Source: JBFGJY01 sp041576975
GTDB lineage: Bacteria; Pseudomonadota; Gammaproteobacteria; UBA4575
Length of the DNA: 6,949 nt
Direction: 5' to 3'
Assembly (NCBI GenBank): GCA_041576975.1
Contig: JBFGJY010000095.1
Coordinates: 1 to 6,949, forward strand
Positions within the stretch are counted from its first letter, which is position 1. Each line of letters begins with the position of its first letter. Shown here piece after piece: positions 1 through 4,726 of this stretch. The notes beneath the pieces are model-generated. The model saw only the letters and a list, made by a program, of their open reading frames with translations. It searched no databases and was not told the origin of the DNA. A program made the translations under genes and the position numbers.

Positions 1-34
1 CCCACCTTTCAAATGTCTGGTAAAAGCATGTGTA

Positions 35-259
35 TCAACGCTTGCAAGCGAGTACACCATCGAGGCCCGGCAGCTTCGTCTGCCAACTTATGAGGCCGAA
101 TATACGTGTGCGGTCGTACCCACTTGCCGAATCATCGTCTGCAACTTTGACGACTTTTCCTTGATAGACTTTTTTAGCAGCGTTTACATCCGAACACGTG
201 ACATAGAAGAATGCGAGTGCACTAATAAAGAATAAATAGAAAAAGGCTTTTCTAATCAC
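35..259 (-). CDS. Small exported protein of unknown function, GTG start; founder of a local repeat family
   Basis: Predicted 74 residues. The start is GTG; an in-frame TGA lies five codons upstream with no better start between, and no clear Shine-Dalgarno sequence is visible. Residues 1-27 form a basic then hydrophobic signal (MIRKAFFYLF...) with a Cys at 22. That Cys is in a poor lipobox context (YVTC), so Sec export is more likely than lipoprotein processing. The mature part (VYQGKVVKVADD...) matches no family I recognise. The first half recurs at 1354-1449 and 1802-1948. From about position 135 leftward the sequence becomes more GC-rich and unlike the other copies, and a second minus frame (ATG at 58-60) stays open to the window edge. 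The 3' half may therefore be recombined or frameshifted. The signal sequence is convincing; integrity of the gene is not. Confidence 0.5.
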   Translation of the reverse strand: MIRKAFFYLFFISALAFFYVTCSDVNAAKKVYQGKVVKVADDDSASGYDRTRIFGLISWQTKLPGLDGVLACKR

Positions 260-298
260 ATAAACATTTAATCATTTATGCAGTGGCATTAAAAGAAA
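182..298. repeat. Duplicated block, copy A (partner 1871-1987)
   Basis: These 117 bp match 1871-1987 with roughly 7-8 differences by hand count (about 93%). The block holds the first 25 or so codons of the exported-protein family, its leader, and the A-rich strand that forms the U-rich tail of the upstream terminator. Similarity stops inside the terminator stem, so each copy is preceded by a different gene and a different hairpin. Confidence 0.85.
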
Positions 299-322
299 GC
301 CCCGATGTAGAAGCTGGGGCTT
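288..322 (-). terminator. Rho-independent terminator of the 391-843 gene
   Basis: On the minus strand the arms AAGCCCC (322-316) and GGGGCTT (303-297) can form a 7-bp GC-rich stem with a 12-nt loop. The stem is followed by TCTTTT, a U-rich tail. It lies about 70 bp past the stop of the minus-strand gene ending at 391 and before the GTG of the next minus-strand gene, which would separate the two transcripts. Confidence 0.7.
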
Positions 323-390
323 ATGTGATTAAGTGGTCATTCAATCTAATGCATAATTGAAATCAAGCATCATTAATAATGATGTCGAGA

Positions 391-843
391 TTATTTAGGA
401 ACCGATACACAACTTGTGCTGCCCAAAGCTTCATATGCACTGTGTGTGTAAGTACCTTTTGTGTAATAGCTTCCATCGGCAGATTTATACAATGTACTGC
501 CTGTGAAAGTACTTCCAATACATGGCGGGGCTTCATCTGAATTTAGAAAATTAAAATGTGTTACCGTTAATTTACCTTTTTTAATTTTTCCCCACGTAGT
601 TGGACAAAAGCTATTTTTAACTTTTCCAGTTAGTTTTTTTAGACTCACTTCCTCATAAACCACTTTGTTAGTACCGGCATAAAGTATGTCTTTCCATTCG
701 CATTCCCAATCATGTCCTAAAAGTATTTCCTTGGCTTTTTCATCTGCATCAATAAGAATTTCTTCATCGGCACTAATTGCGTTCATTGAAAAAAATAAAC
801 TTGCTAATATCACCCATAATGCGATTGGATATGATTTATACAT
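391..843 (-). CDS. Secreted four-cysteine protein, unknown function
   Basis: 150 residues with ATG start and a well-placed GGAG about 8 nt upstream (positions 851-854). Residues 1-25 are a clear Sec signal peptide (hydrophobic core 7-20, likely cleavage after AISA at 25). The mature protein starts acidic (DEEILIDADEKAKEIL) and then carries WECEW, a Lys-rich stretch, and a Gly/Ser/Thr/Tyr-rich end that reads as beta-strand. Cysteines lie at 48, 80, 108 and 145, an even number suited to two disulfides in the periplasm. I recognise no family. It is followed by its own terminator and preceded by a decayed gene tail at 904-981. It holds the position in this block that the Tat-signal gene holds in the second block. 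Export is well supported; function is unknown. Confidence 0.82.
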   Translation of the reverse strand: MYKSYPIALWVILASLFFSMNAISADEEILIDADEKAKEILLGHDWECEWKDILYAGTNKVVYEEVSLKKLTGKVKNSFCPTTWGKIKKGKLTVTHFNFLNSDEAPPCIGSTFTGSTLYKSADGSYYTKGTYTHSAYEALGSTSCVSVPK

Positions 844-903
844 TTCTATGTCTCCGTTTTTTTTTAAGTTAATTATCTAGCCTACTGGCTTAATCTAATG
901 TGT

Positions 904-981
904 TCAATGTTTCTTAATCTCTTTATCTCCCTCTGCAATCTCTACTTACCGTATCACTGCCAACATCGCTTCCATGCAGTG
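904..981 (-). pseudogene. C-terminal remnant of the 94-aa gene family, broken by a nonsense codon
   Basis: Read on the minus strand this encodes MEAMLAVIR, a TAA stop, then VEIAEGDKEIKKH and TGA. The intact neighbour at 2476-2760 ends MEAMLAVIRQVEIAEGDKEI and then KKH. Nearly every residue matches, with Q81 (CAA) replaced by TAA. Similarity fades upstream of about 981, where the leader of the first DRR gene begins near 996. This is a truncated, dead copy rather than a gene. Confidence 0.8.
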
Positions 982-995
982 TGATCGTTTTCACG

Positions 996-1357
996 AATTT
1001 TAATTATTCCAATCCATTCATCAATAAATCATTGCCCTTAAAGTCTACTGACATACAACTAATTACAATATCAGTAAACTATATTCTAAGTTCACTGTAT
1101 AGGATTAAACTATGTTTAAAAATATGTTTAAAAAAAATAAACCTAAACAGAAATACAAAATAAAACCGTATAAAGCAGATCGTCGAAATAATAAAGATCG
1201 TCGTTCGTTTGGAGCGGCTAGTGAATTTCCCTTATTTGATAGTAAGGGTAATTTGGTTAAAAATGACAGACGTATCTTGCCAGATAGACGAATTGCGAAC
1301 ATTCAAGTACAAGAAAATCAAATTAGTGTCGATAATAAACCTTCCAAGGATATTTAA
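996..1357 (+). repeat. Tandem unit 1: leader plus DRR gene (partner 1450-1805)
   Basis: The unit has a 52-bp conserved leader (996-1047, about 77% identical to 1450-1501 by hand count), a variable gap, and a DRR-motif gene. Unit 2 starts 454 bp later with the same order and nearly the same length (362 against 356 bp). Both units end exactly in the TTAA of the stop codon. Sequence on either side belongs to fragments of minus-strand genes. Confidence 0.75.
1112..1357 (+). CDS. Small basic DRR-motif protein, paralogue 1
   Basis: 81 residues with ATG start. AGGA at 1101-1104 sits 7 nt upstream and supports this start; an internal Met at residue 5 aligns with the start of the paralogue. No signal peptide or membrane segment, so probably cytoplasmic. 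The N-terminus is Lys-rich, followed by DRR at 23-25, 29-31, 52-54 and 58-60, arranged as two DRR(x3)DRR pairs separated by SFG...FP...G and ending PDRRIANI. About 35 of 64 aligned residues match the paralogue at 1560-1805. Conservation concentrates in the DRR pairs, indicating selection on the protein. Spaced Arg pairs could bind nucleic acid, nucleotide or c-di-GMP, but that is speculation; it lacks a full PilZ domain. Confidence 0.8.
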   Translation: MFKNMFKKNKPKQKYKIKPYKADRRNNKDRRSFGAASEFPLFDSKGNLVKNDRRILPDRRIANIQVQENQISVDNKPSKDI

Positions 1358-1449
1358 AATACTACAACTAAACTTCTTCCCTCTACACTGATATTTTGGA
1401 CATTGTCAACTTTGTCTCGGTAGGTTTGTGCGCTGTTTACATCCGAACA
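1354..1449 (-). pseudogene. 5'-truncated remnant of the exported-protein family
   Basis: The minus strand reads CSDVNSAQTYRDKVDNV... for 31 codons to TAA. It matches the intact copy at 35-259 (CSDVNAAKKVYQGKVVKV) and the chimera at 1802-1948 (CSDVSNAQTYM). The Cys codon is the first homologous codon: immediately upstream the sequence switches to the leader of the second DRR unit, so the start codon and signal peptide are lost. The stop at 1354-1356 overlaps the stop of the DRR gene at 1355-1357. Not expected to be expressed. Confidence 0.7.
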
Positions 1450-1805
1450 AATGTTAATTATTCCTATCCACCCATCAACGAATCATAACCACTAAAGCGT
1501 ATCCGCGTTTAGATCATTTTTTGGTTAGCAGATTATAGGAAATCCATTGGAAGCTATGTATGTTTAAAAGAAATACTCCTAAAATACCAGTTAAGACTGA
1601 GCCCTACAAATCGGATCGTCGAGATGAAAAAAAAGATCGGCGTTCCTTTGGACTGTCCACTAAATTCCCCTTTATTACTACTAACGGCAAAATAATTCAT
1701 AGTGATCGACGTTCCAGGCCGGATCGGCGCATCGCCAATATTAAAGTCAAAGTGCTTCACTCCTACTTCGATGATGAACAATTTAAGAAAGATCCAGAGG
1801 CTTAA
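1450..1805 (+). repeat. Tandem unit 2: leader plus DRR gene (partner 996-1357)
   Basis: Second copy of the leader-plus-gene unit. Its left boundary cuts the exported-protein remnant directly after the Cys codon at 1449, and its right boundary is the TTAA shared with the chimeric frame at 1802-1948. This suggests the unit moved or duplicated as a block. Confidence 0.75.
1560..1805 (+). CDS. Small basic DRR-motif protein, paralogue 2
   Basis: 81 residues with ATG start; GGAAG at 1549-1553 gives a 6-nt spacing, while the overlapping ATG at 1556 is out of frame and hits a stop at its fourth codon. DRR triplets lie at 19-21, 26-28, 49-51 and 55-57, with the same SFG, FP and PDRRIANI landmarks as paralogue 1. 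Nucleotide divergence with retained motifs, and no stop or frameshift, suggests both copies are or recently were functional. The C-terminus (HSYFDDEQFKKDPEA) differs completely from its sister. Soluble, no export signal. Its stop overlaps the stop of the opposing chimeric frame by 3 nt. Family and function unknown. Confidence 0.8.
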   Translation: MFKRNTPKIPVKTEPYKSDRRDEKKDRRSFGLSTKFPFITTNGKIIHSDRRSRPDRRIANIKVKVLHSYFDDEQFKKDPEA

Positions 1806-1948
1806 TGCTTCTTAATTTCTTTATCTCCCTCTGCGATCTCCACTTGCCGAATCATGTAGGTTTGTGCATTGCTTACATCCGAACACGTGACATAGAAGAA
1901 TGCGAGTGTGCTGATAAAAAATAAATAGAAAAAGGCTTTTCTAATCAC
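1802..1948 (-). pseudogene. In-frame chimera: exported-protein signal fused to the 94-aa family tail
   Basis: 48-codon open frame with GTG start, equivalent to the start of the 35-259 gene. Residues 1-28 repeat that gene's signal and VTCSDV region almost exactly. From about residue 33 it reads IRQVEIAEGDKEIKKH, the exact last 16 residues of the protein at 2476-2760. The join is in frame and the stop (TAA in place of TGA) overlaps the end of the DRR gene. It lacks a visible Shine-Dalgarno sequence, as does its parent. It could be a deletion product of two adjacent genes and dead, or a tiny exported peptide. I list it as a pseudogene because both parents are incomplete in it. Confidence 0.5.
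1806..1855. repeat. Third copy of the 94-aa family 3' end
   Basis: This stretch matches 2479-2527 (intact gene) and 907-950 (broken remnant). The stretch CTTTATCTCCCTCTGC is shared exactly with the copy at 904-981. Having three copies in 1.6 kb shows that this 3' end was repeatedly copied with neighbouring DNA. Confidence 0.75.
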
Positions 1949-1987
1949 ATAAACATTTAATCATATATGCAATGGCATGAAAAGAAA
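1871..1987. repeat. Duplicated block, copy B (partner 182-298)
   Basis: Counterpart of 182-298 at a constant offset of 1689 bp, with no indels seen by eye. It carries the leader and first codons of the exported-protein family plus the T-run of the upstream terminator. Confidence 0.85.
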
Positions 1988-2009
1988 TCCCGACATCAGC
2001 CGGGCTTTT
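1980..2009 (-). terminator. Rho-independent terminator of the Tat-signal gene
   Basis: On the minus strand AAGCCCG (2007-2001) pairs with CGGGATT (1992-1986), 7 bp with one mismatch and an 8-nt loop, followed by TCTTTTC. It sits about 70 bp past the stop at 2077, the same spacing as the terminator at 288-322. The tail is shared with that terminator but the stem and loop differ. Confidence 0.6.
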
Positions 2010-2076
2010 ATATGATTGATTTTAGAATTTCTTGCGGCTACGAGTTATACAGAGTTGATGAAATACGCTGATGTGT

Positions 2077-2337
2077 CTACCAAAATCTAATTGCATCAAC
2101 CATACGATTTGCGCGACTTAGTAGCCTGATGATAAAATCTCTTTTATCTAAATAATATTCCTTTTTATCTTCCTTTTTATTTTTATAAGCAACGCGTGTA
2201 GCGCCATTAGAATGTGCAATTTTATGCGCATTTGCTTTATTCATCAGCATGAGTGCTGGCGGTGTATAGACAGCAAACTTTCCAGCGGTTTTTAAAAACT
2301 TTCGTCTTGATTCCGTATCATTAGACTGTGAATCCAT
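2077..2337 (-). CDS. Small twin-arginine (Tat) signal protein
   Basis: 86 residues with ATG start and AGGAG 9 nt upstream. The N-terminus has SRRKFLK at 10-16, a near-perfect Tat motif, then a moderately hydrophobic stretch (17-32) containing YTPPALMLM and a likely signal-peptidase site after ANA (35-37). Short proteins with an RRxFLKxAGK...YTPPA signal are known as uncharacterised Tat-signal proteins in gammaproteobacteria (from memory). The mature part, about 49 residues, is strongly charged (KNKKEDKKEYYLDKRD) and lacks Cys or a cofactor motif. That is odd, since Tat substrates usually fold around cofactors in the cytoplasm; it may instead ride with a partner. It lies downstream of the 125-aa and 94-aa genes on the same strand, but a 139-bp gap argues for its own promoter. 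Confidence 0.85.
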   Translation of the reverse strand: MDSQSNDTESRRKFLKTAGKFAVYTPPALMLMNKANAHKIAHSNGATRVAYKNKKEDKKEYYLDKRDFIIRLLSRANRMVDAIRFW

Positions 2338-2475
2338 TGCACAGCTCTCCTCTAGAAAACTAACGTTGACTGTAGTACACCATGCAGACTATTTGTGTTA
2401 TTAACATCACAGTTCAATATTTACTCTGAAGTGCATTATTCAATAGGATAGTTAAGGAAATATTTTAACTTGCAT

Positions 2476-2760
2476 TCAATGTTTCTTAATTTCTTTGTCT
2501 CCCTCTGCAATTTCCACTTGTCTGATAACTGCTAGCATGGCCTCCATGCCCATTTTAAAGATCTTCTTGGTTTCTTCGGTCATTTCTTCTAATTCAACAA
2601 ACTGCTGAAACACTTCTTCGGGAAAGTCCCCGTATTCCAATCTATATTGCCCTAACTCTAATGCCAGCATCTTGGCACAGGCGGCAATCTGGTCGGTTTT
2701 TAATTCATTGAGTTTGGTTTCGGCAGCGTATAAATATTGTTCCCAAGATTTGGTTTCCAT
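2476..2760 (-). CDS. Helical cytoplasmic-looking small protein, unknown family (94 aa)
   Basis: 94 residues, ATG start, AAGGA 5-6 nt upstream. No signal peptide or membrane segment. The composition (Glu, Lys, Leu, Met rich; only Pro 47) predicts an all-helical acidic protein. One Cys at 28 is followed by EEVFQQFVELEE at 48-59. The nearby 125-aa protein and the frameshifted protein at 3236-3507 have similar Cys ... EExxxQFxE cores, so the three may be relatives. It starts 31 bp after the stop of the 125-aa gene and is probably cotranscribed with it. Its last 23 codons are duplicated at 904-981 and its last 16 at 1802-1855. Reality of the gene is well supported by Shine-Dalgarno sequence, operon spacing and copies; function unknown. 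Confidence 0.85.
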   Translation of the reverse strand: METKSWEQYLYAAETKLNELKTDQIAACAKMLALELGQYRLEYGDFPEEVFQQFVELEEMTEETKKIFKMGMEAMLAVIRQVEIAEGDKEIKKH

Positions 2761-2791
2761 TTTTATTCCTTAATGCGATTGAATTAACATA

Positions 2792-3169
2792 CTAACGAAT
2801 GGCTATTGGTGGACAAAAGCTTGTCTTTATAAATGAATTAACAATCTCCTCCGTCATTTGGTCAACCTCACGGTCTATCTCATTTTCTATGTAATCTTTG
2901 ATCTCAACAAATTGTTTGGTACCTTCTTCGGTATTGGCAGCAAATAGTTGTGCCACACAAGACGCTCGTTCTATATCTATATGTTCCAAATACTTGTGAA
3001 ATAACGCACGTCTTGACTCTAGAATGACTAATTTCTGTTTATCCTCGTCCATCAACCTATACTCTCGCAAGGGTGTTCCATTTGATTTGTGTGAATCTGT
3101 TGAATAGTTAAGCCAAGTTATTATGATTAATATTCCAACCAGAAAGACAACTGCTGGGAGCTGTTTCAT
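2792..3169 (-). CDS. Single-anchor membrane or periplasmic small protein (125 aa)
   Basis: 125 residues with ATG start. Residues 5-20 are a hydrophobic helix (PAVVFLVGILIIITWL) that may stay as an N-terminal anchor, because no good cleavage site follows. The rest would lie in the periplasm and is helical and charged, with Cys 71 and Cys 119. EEGTKQFVEI at 81-90 resembles the core of the 94-aa neighbour. No strong Shine-Dalgarno sequence is visible; a copy of the dispersed palindromic repeat ends 14 bp upstream of the start codon. It heads a probable two-gene unit with 2476-2760. It is divergent from the gene at 3236, with a 66-bp shared upstream region. Function unknown. Confidence 0.8.
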   Translation of the reverse strand: MKQLPAVVFLVGILIIITWLNYSTDSHKSNGTPLREYRLMDEDKQKLVILESRRALFHKYLEHIDIERASCVAQLFAANTEEGTKQFVEIKDYIENEIDREVDQMTEEIVNSFIKTSFCPPIAIR

Positions 3170-3182
3170 TTTAGATGCATAG

Positions 3183-3212
3183 ATGTCTGCTTATGGTCAA
3201 TAACGGTTATTC
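3183..3212 (+). repeat. Dispersed near-palindromic repeat, copy 1 (degenerate)
   Basis: Matches the pattern ATGTCYGCT, about 11 nt spacer, AGCGGWCAT, here as ATGTCTGCT ... AACGGTTAT. It is the most diverged copy. It lies between the divergent genes at 3169 and 3236, in the leader of both. Confidence 0.7.
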
Positions 3213-3241
3213 TACATATTTATAGAATATGTAGAGTGATC
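3205..3241 (+). promoter_or_regulatory. Inverted repeat touching the GTG start: operator or translation-blocking hairpin
   Basis: TCTACATATT (3211-3220) and AATATGTAGA (3226-3235) are perfect 10-bp inverted arms around TATAG. In RNA the stem could extend by six further pairs including G-U wobbles (3205-3210 with 3236-3241), which would bury the GTG start at 3236. As DNA it is also a plausible dimeric-regulator site between two divergent genes. The arms are seen directly; the role is inference. Confidence 0.5.
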
Positions 3242-3507
3242 CGATACATAACAATCCTCTTATTTGCTGTGCTATCCCAAACGGTTATGCCACTGAAAAC
3301 TACTGCCATGATGAAGAAACCAATGCTTATTGGGAGGATCTTGCAATACGTGCAGCCGATCACTCAGATGTCATTAATCTCTACAAGTTACGTAAACAAC
3401 TATGCAAACAAGTTGATGATGATGAACTAACGGTAGAAGAAGCCACACAACAGTTTGAGTATGAACGAAGCCGAGTTGTTGATAGATTGGAACGTGGGAA
3501 ATTCTAA
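3236..3507 (+). pseudogene. Secreted small protein gene broken by one frameshift
   Basis: The GTG at 3236 opens a Sec-type signal (MIRYITILLFAVLSQTV) in one frame. From about 3286 the protein-like sequence continues one frame over: YATENYCHDEETNAYWEDL and so on to TAA at 3505-3507. Adding one T to GGTTAT (about 3283-3288) restores a 90-residue protein with a textbook cleavage site, TVYA before TENYC. In the original frame the reading continues to 3430 but turns into low-quality sequence (MMKKPM..., YANKLMMMN). The mature part has EEATQQFEYE, resembling its two left-hand neighbours. It could be a true mutation, a sequencing error, or less likely programmed shifting; no slippery heptamer is evident. 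No Shine-Dalgarno sequence is visible. Confidence 0.7.
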
Positions 3508-3631
3508 CTGTTTGTTTACTACGAATTATTTTTATGCCTGCTTACAACTAAAACATAATACTCCACATTAACTATTTTGCTTATCTTATGTCGCTTTTAT
3601 GACGCACATAACTCAAATAAATAGATTCAAT

Positions 3632-3659
3632 TTGAACTTTAAAATTTTATTTCTAAAAT
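3632..3659 (+). promoter_or_regulatory. Candidate sigma-70 promoter for the 3696 gene
   Basis: TTGAAC at 3632-3637 and TAAAAT at 3654-3659 are spaced by 16 bp. Transcription from about 3666 would leave a leader near 30 nt. The region is very AT-rich, so chance matches are common. Confidence 0.4.
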
Positions 3660-3695
3660 AAATCTGTAACCCCGAATAACGTTTTTTTCTATACG

Positions 3696-4028
3696 ATGAC
3701 CAAAACTACTTTTATGCTGAAAATGGAATCAGGTAACAAGGATTATAAGTTGGTTGTTGCTCCTCACCAGTCTTTCAGTGAGGAAGAGCTTGTTTCTAAA
3801 ATAACCCCTTTACTTAATGAGGCAGGCCATCATCGTGGAGGATTGAGTTATAGACAATATGATGCTGCACCAAAGTGGATTCTTACAAAACCCGATAAAG
3901 ATGGCATATGCCATCGAAAAGGTTTGCGAGTACCGAAACCCTTATTTAATAAATTCCTTACTGAATTAATCAATCATGGCTACCGAGTGATCCCCATCGT
4001 ATCAGATAAATCTCCATTCAAATTTTAG
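3696..4028 (+). CDS. Hypothetical soluble protein (110 aa)
   Basis: 110 residues, ATG start. No clear Shine-Dalgarno sequence; a second Met at residue 7 or 10 could be the true start. No signal peptide or membrane helix, so cytoplasmic. Visible landmarks are an acidic helix (SFSEEELVSKITPLL), a His-Gly turn (GHHRGGLSYRQYD), WILTKPDKDGICHRKGLRVPKP, and a basic C-terminal helix-strand (FNKFLTELINHGYRVIPIV). The alternation of helix and strand reads as a compact alpha/beta domain. I recognise no family. It stands alone, with a candidate promoter at 3632-3659 and a palindromic repeat 30 bp after its stop. Codon quality and length support a real gene. Confidence 0.75.
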   Translation: MTKTTFMLKMESGNKDYKLVVAPHQSFSEEELVSKITPLLNEAGHHRGGLSYRQYDAAPKWILTKPDKDGICHRKGLRVPKPLFNKFLTELINHGYRVIPIVSDKSPFKF

Positions 4029-4057
4029 TCTGCTGGGCATCTTCGCTAAACAATTCA

Positions 4058-4089
4058 ATGTCCGCTTACGGCCAATAGCGGTCATTCGC
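4058..4089 (+). repeat. Dispersed near-palindromic repeat, copy 2
   Basis: ATGTCCGCT, spacer TACGGCCAAT, AGCGGTCATTCGC. Arms pair over 9 bp with one T-T mismatch. Located 30 bp after the stop of the 3696 gene. Confidence 0.9.
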
Positions 4090-4090
4090 A

Positions 4091-4120
4091 ATTAAAAGAA
4101 AGCCCGATTGGCAATATTGG
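4091..4120 (-). terminator. Weak or degenerate terminator after the 4132-4476 gene
   Basis: Read on the minus strand: CCAAT, 7-nt loop, ATCGG (one mismatch), then GCTTTCTTTTAAT. The stretch ATTAAAAGAAAGCCC (4091-4105) is identical to 288-302 in the terminator of the 391-843 gene. The matching 5' arm is missing, so only the tail was kept. Confidence 0.3.
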
Positions 4121-4131
4121 AAAGAAAAGAA

Positions 4132-4476
4132 TTAAGAAAGCATTTTATTTTTAACGATAATTTTAATTTGTTCAAGTTCTTCTATTCTTTTTAGTCTAAA
4201 TTCTTCAAACTTTTTATCTAATTCTTCCTGTTCAGCAGATTGTTTATTCACACTATTATTTACTTCATTTGTACGTTCTGGATAAGTAATTAGGTACTCC
4301 ATCTGCTCATTAATTTTTTGAAGCTGACCATCCCAAAATGACCTACTTTTAATAAGAACTCTTAACTGATTATTTGCTCCTTCAATTTCACCATTTGTGT
4401 TTACAACGATTACGCTAGGTGAAGAAAATAATAAGTAAGCGAAATATAAAACAACTACACCAACTGTAAATTTCAC
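4132..4476 (-). CDS. Membrane-anchored coiled-coil protein (114 aa)
   Basis: 114 residues; GTG start with AGGA 9 nt upstream supports it. Residues 3-17 plus the following VIVV stretch form a hydrophobic N-terminal segment (VGVVVLYFAYLLF), either an anchor or an uncleaved signal. The rest is hydrophilic and heptad-like, mainly 50-65 and 82-110 (QEELDKKFEEFRLKRIEELE), predicting a coiled coil on the outer face of the inner membrane. No Cys. No family recognised; proteins of this shape often act as assembly or spacer subunits, which cannot be tested here. It stands alone, convergent with the 3696 gene. Confidence 0.75.
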   Translation of the reverse strand: MKFTVGVVVLYFAYLLFSSPSVIVVNTNGEIEGANNQLRVLIKSRSFWDGQLQKINEQMEYLITYPERTNEVNNSVNKQSAEQEELDKKFEEFRLKRIEELEQIKIIVKNKMLS

Positions 4477-4581
4477 GATAAAGATTCCTGATCCAACTAC
4501 GCAACATTAAGAATTTGACTATTTTAGGTGGATGGAATCCTACTGTTCAAGGGTTGGAAATACATCGCCCTTTAAATAAAA

Positions 4582-4605
4582 CGCTTTGGGTCGTTAGCAG
4601 ACATT
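4582..4605 (+). repeat. Partial dispersed repeat (3' part only)
   Basis: CGCTTTGGGTCGTTAGCAGA then CATT lacks the leading ATGTC. It shares the TTTGGGTCGTT spacer type with copies at 6496 and 6802. The gap 4477-4726 otherwise holds only this and copy 3; no reading frame of note. Confidence 0.65.
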
Positions 4606-4659
4606 TTGAGCATGTGATTTGAAGAATCCAACTTAATATTCCCTTTAGTGGGTTAGTTT

Positions 4660-4691
4660 ATGTCTGCTTTCGGCCAAAAGCGGACGTTCGC
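4660..4691 (+). repeat. Dispersed near-palindromic repeat, copy 3
   Basis: ATGTCTGCT, TTCGGCCAAA, AGCGGACGTTCGC, followed by a second AGACATT. It lies 36 bp upstream of the GTG of the transporter gene, so it is in its leader or promoter region. Confidence 0.9.
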
Positions 4692-4726
4692 AGACATTTG
4701 TTGGATAATATATAACGCCTCCAAAT

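Noticed and set aside
2..235. Plus-strand frame open from the window edge to TAA at 233-235
   Set aside because: No start in the window, and the minus strand carries a signal peptide that is repeated elsewhere.
1105..1302. Minus-strand frame opposite the first DRR gene
   Set aside because: Shadow of a gene supported by a Shine-Dalgarno sequence and a conserved paralogue.
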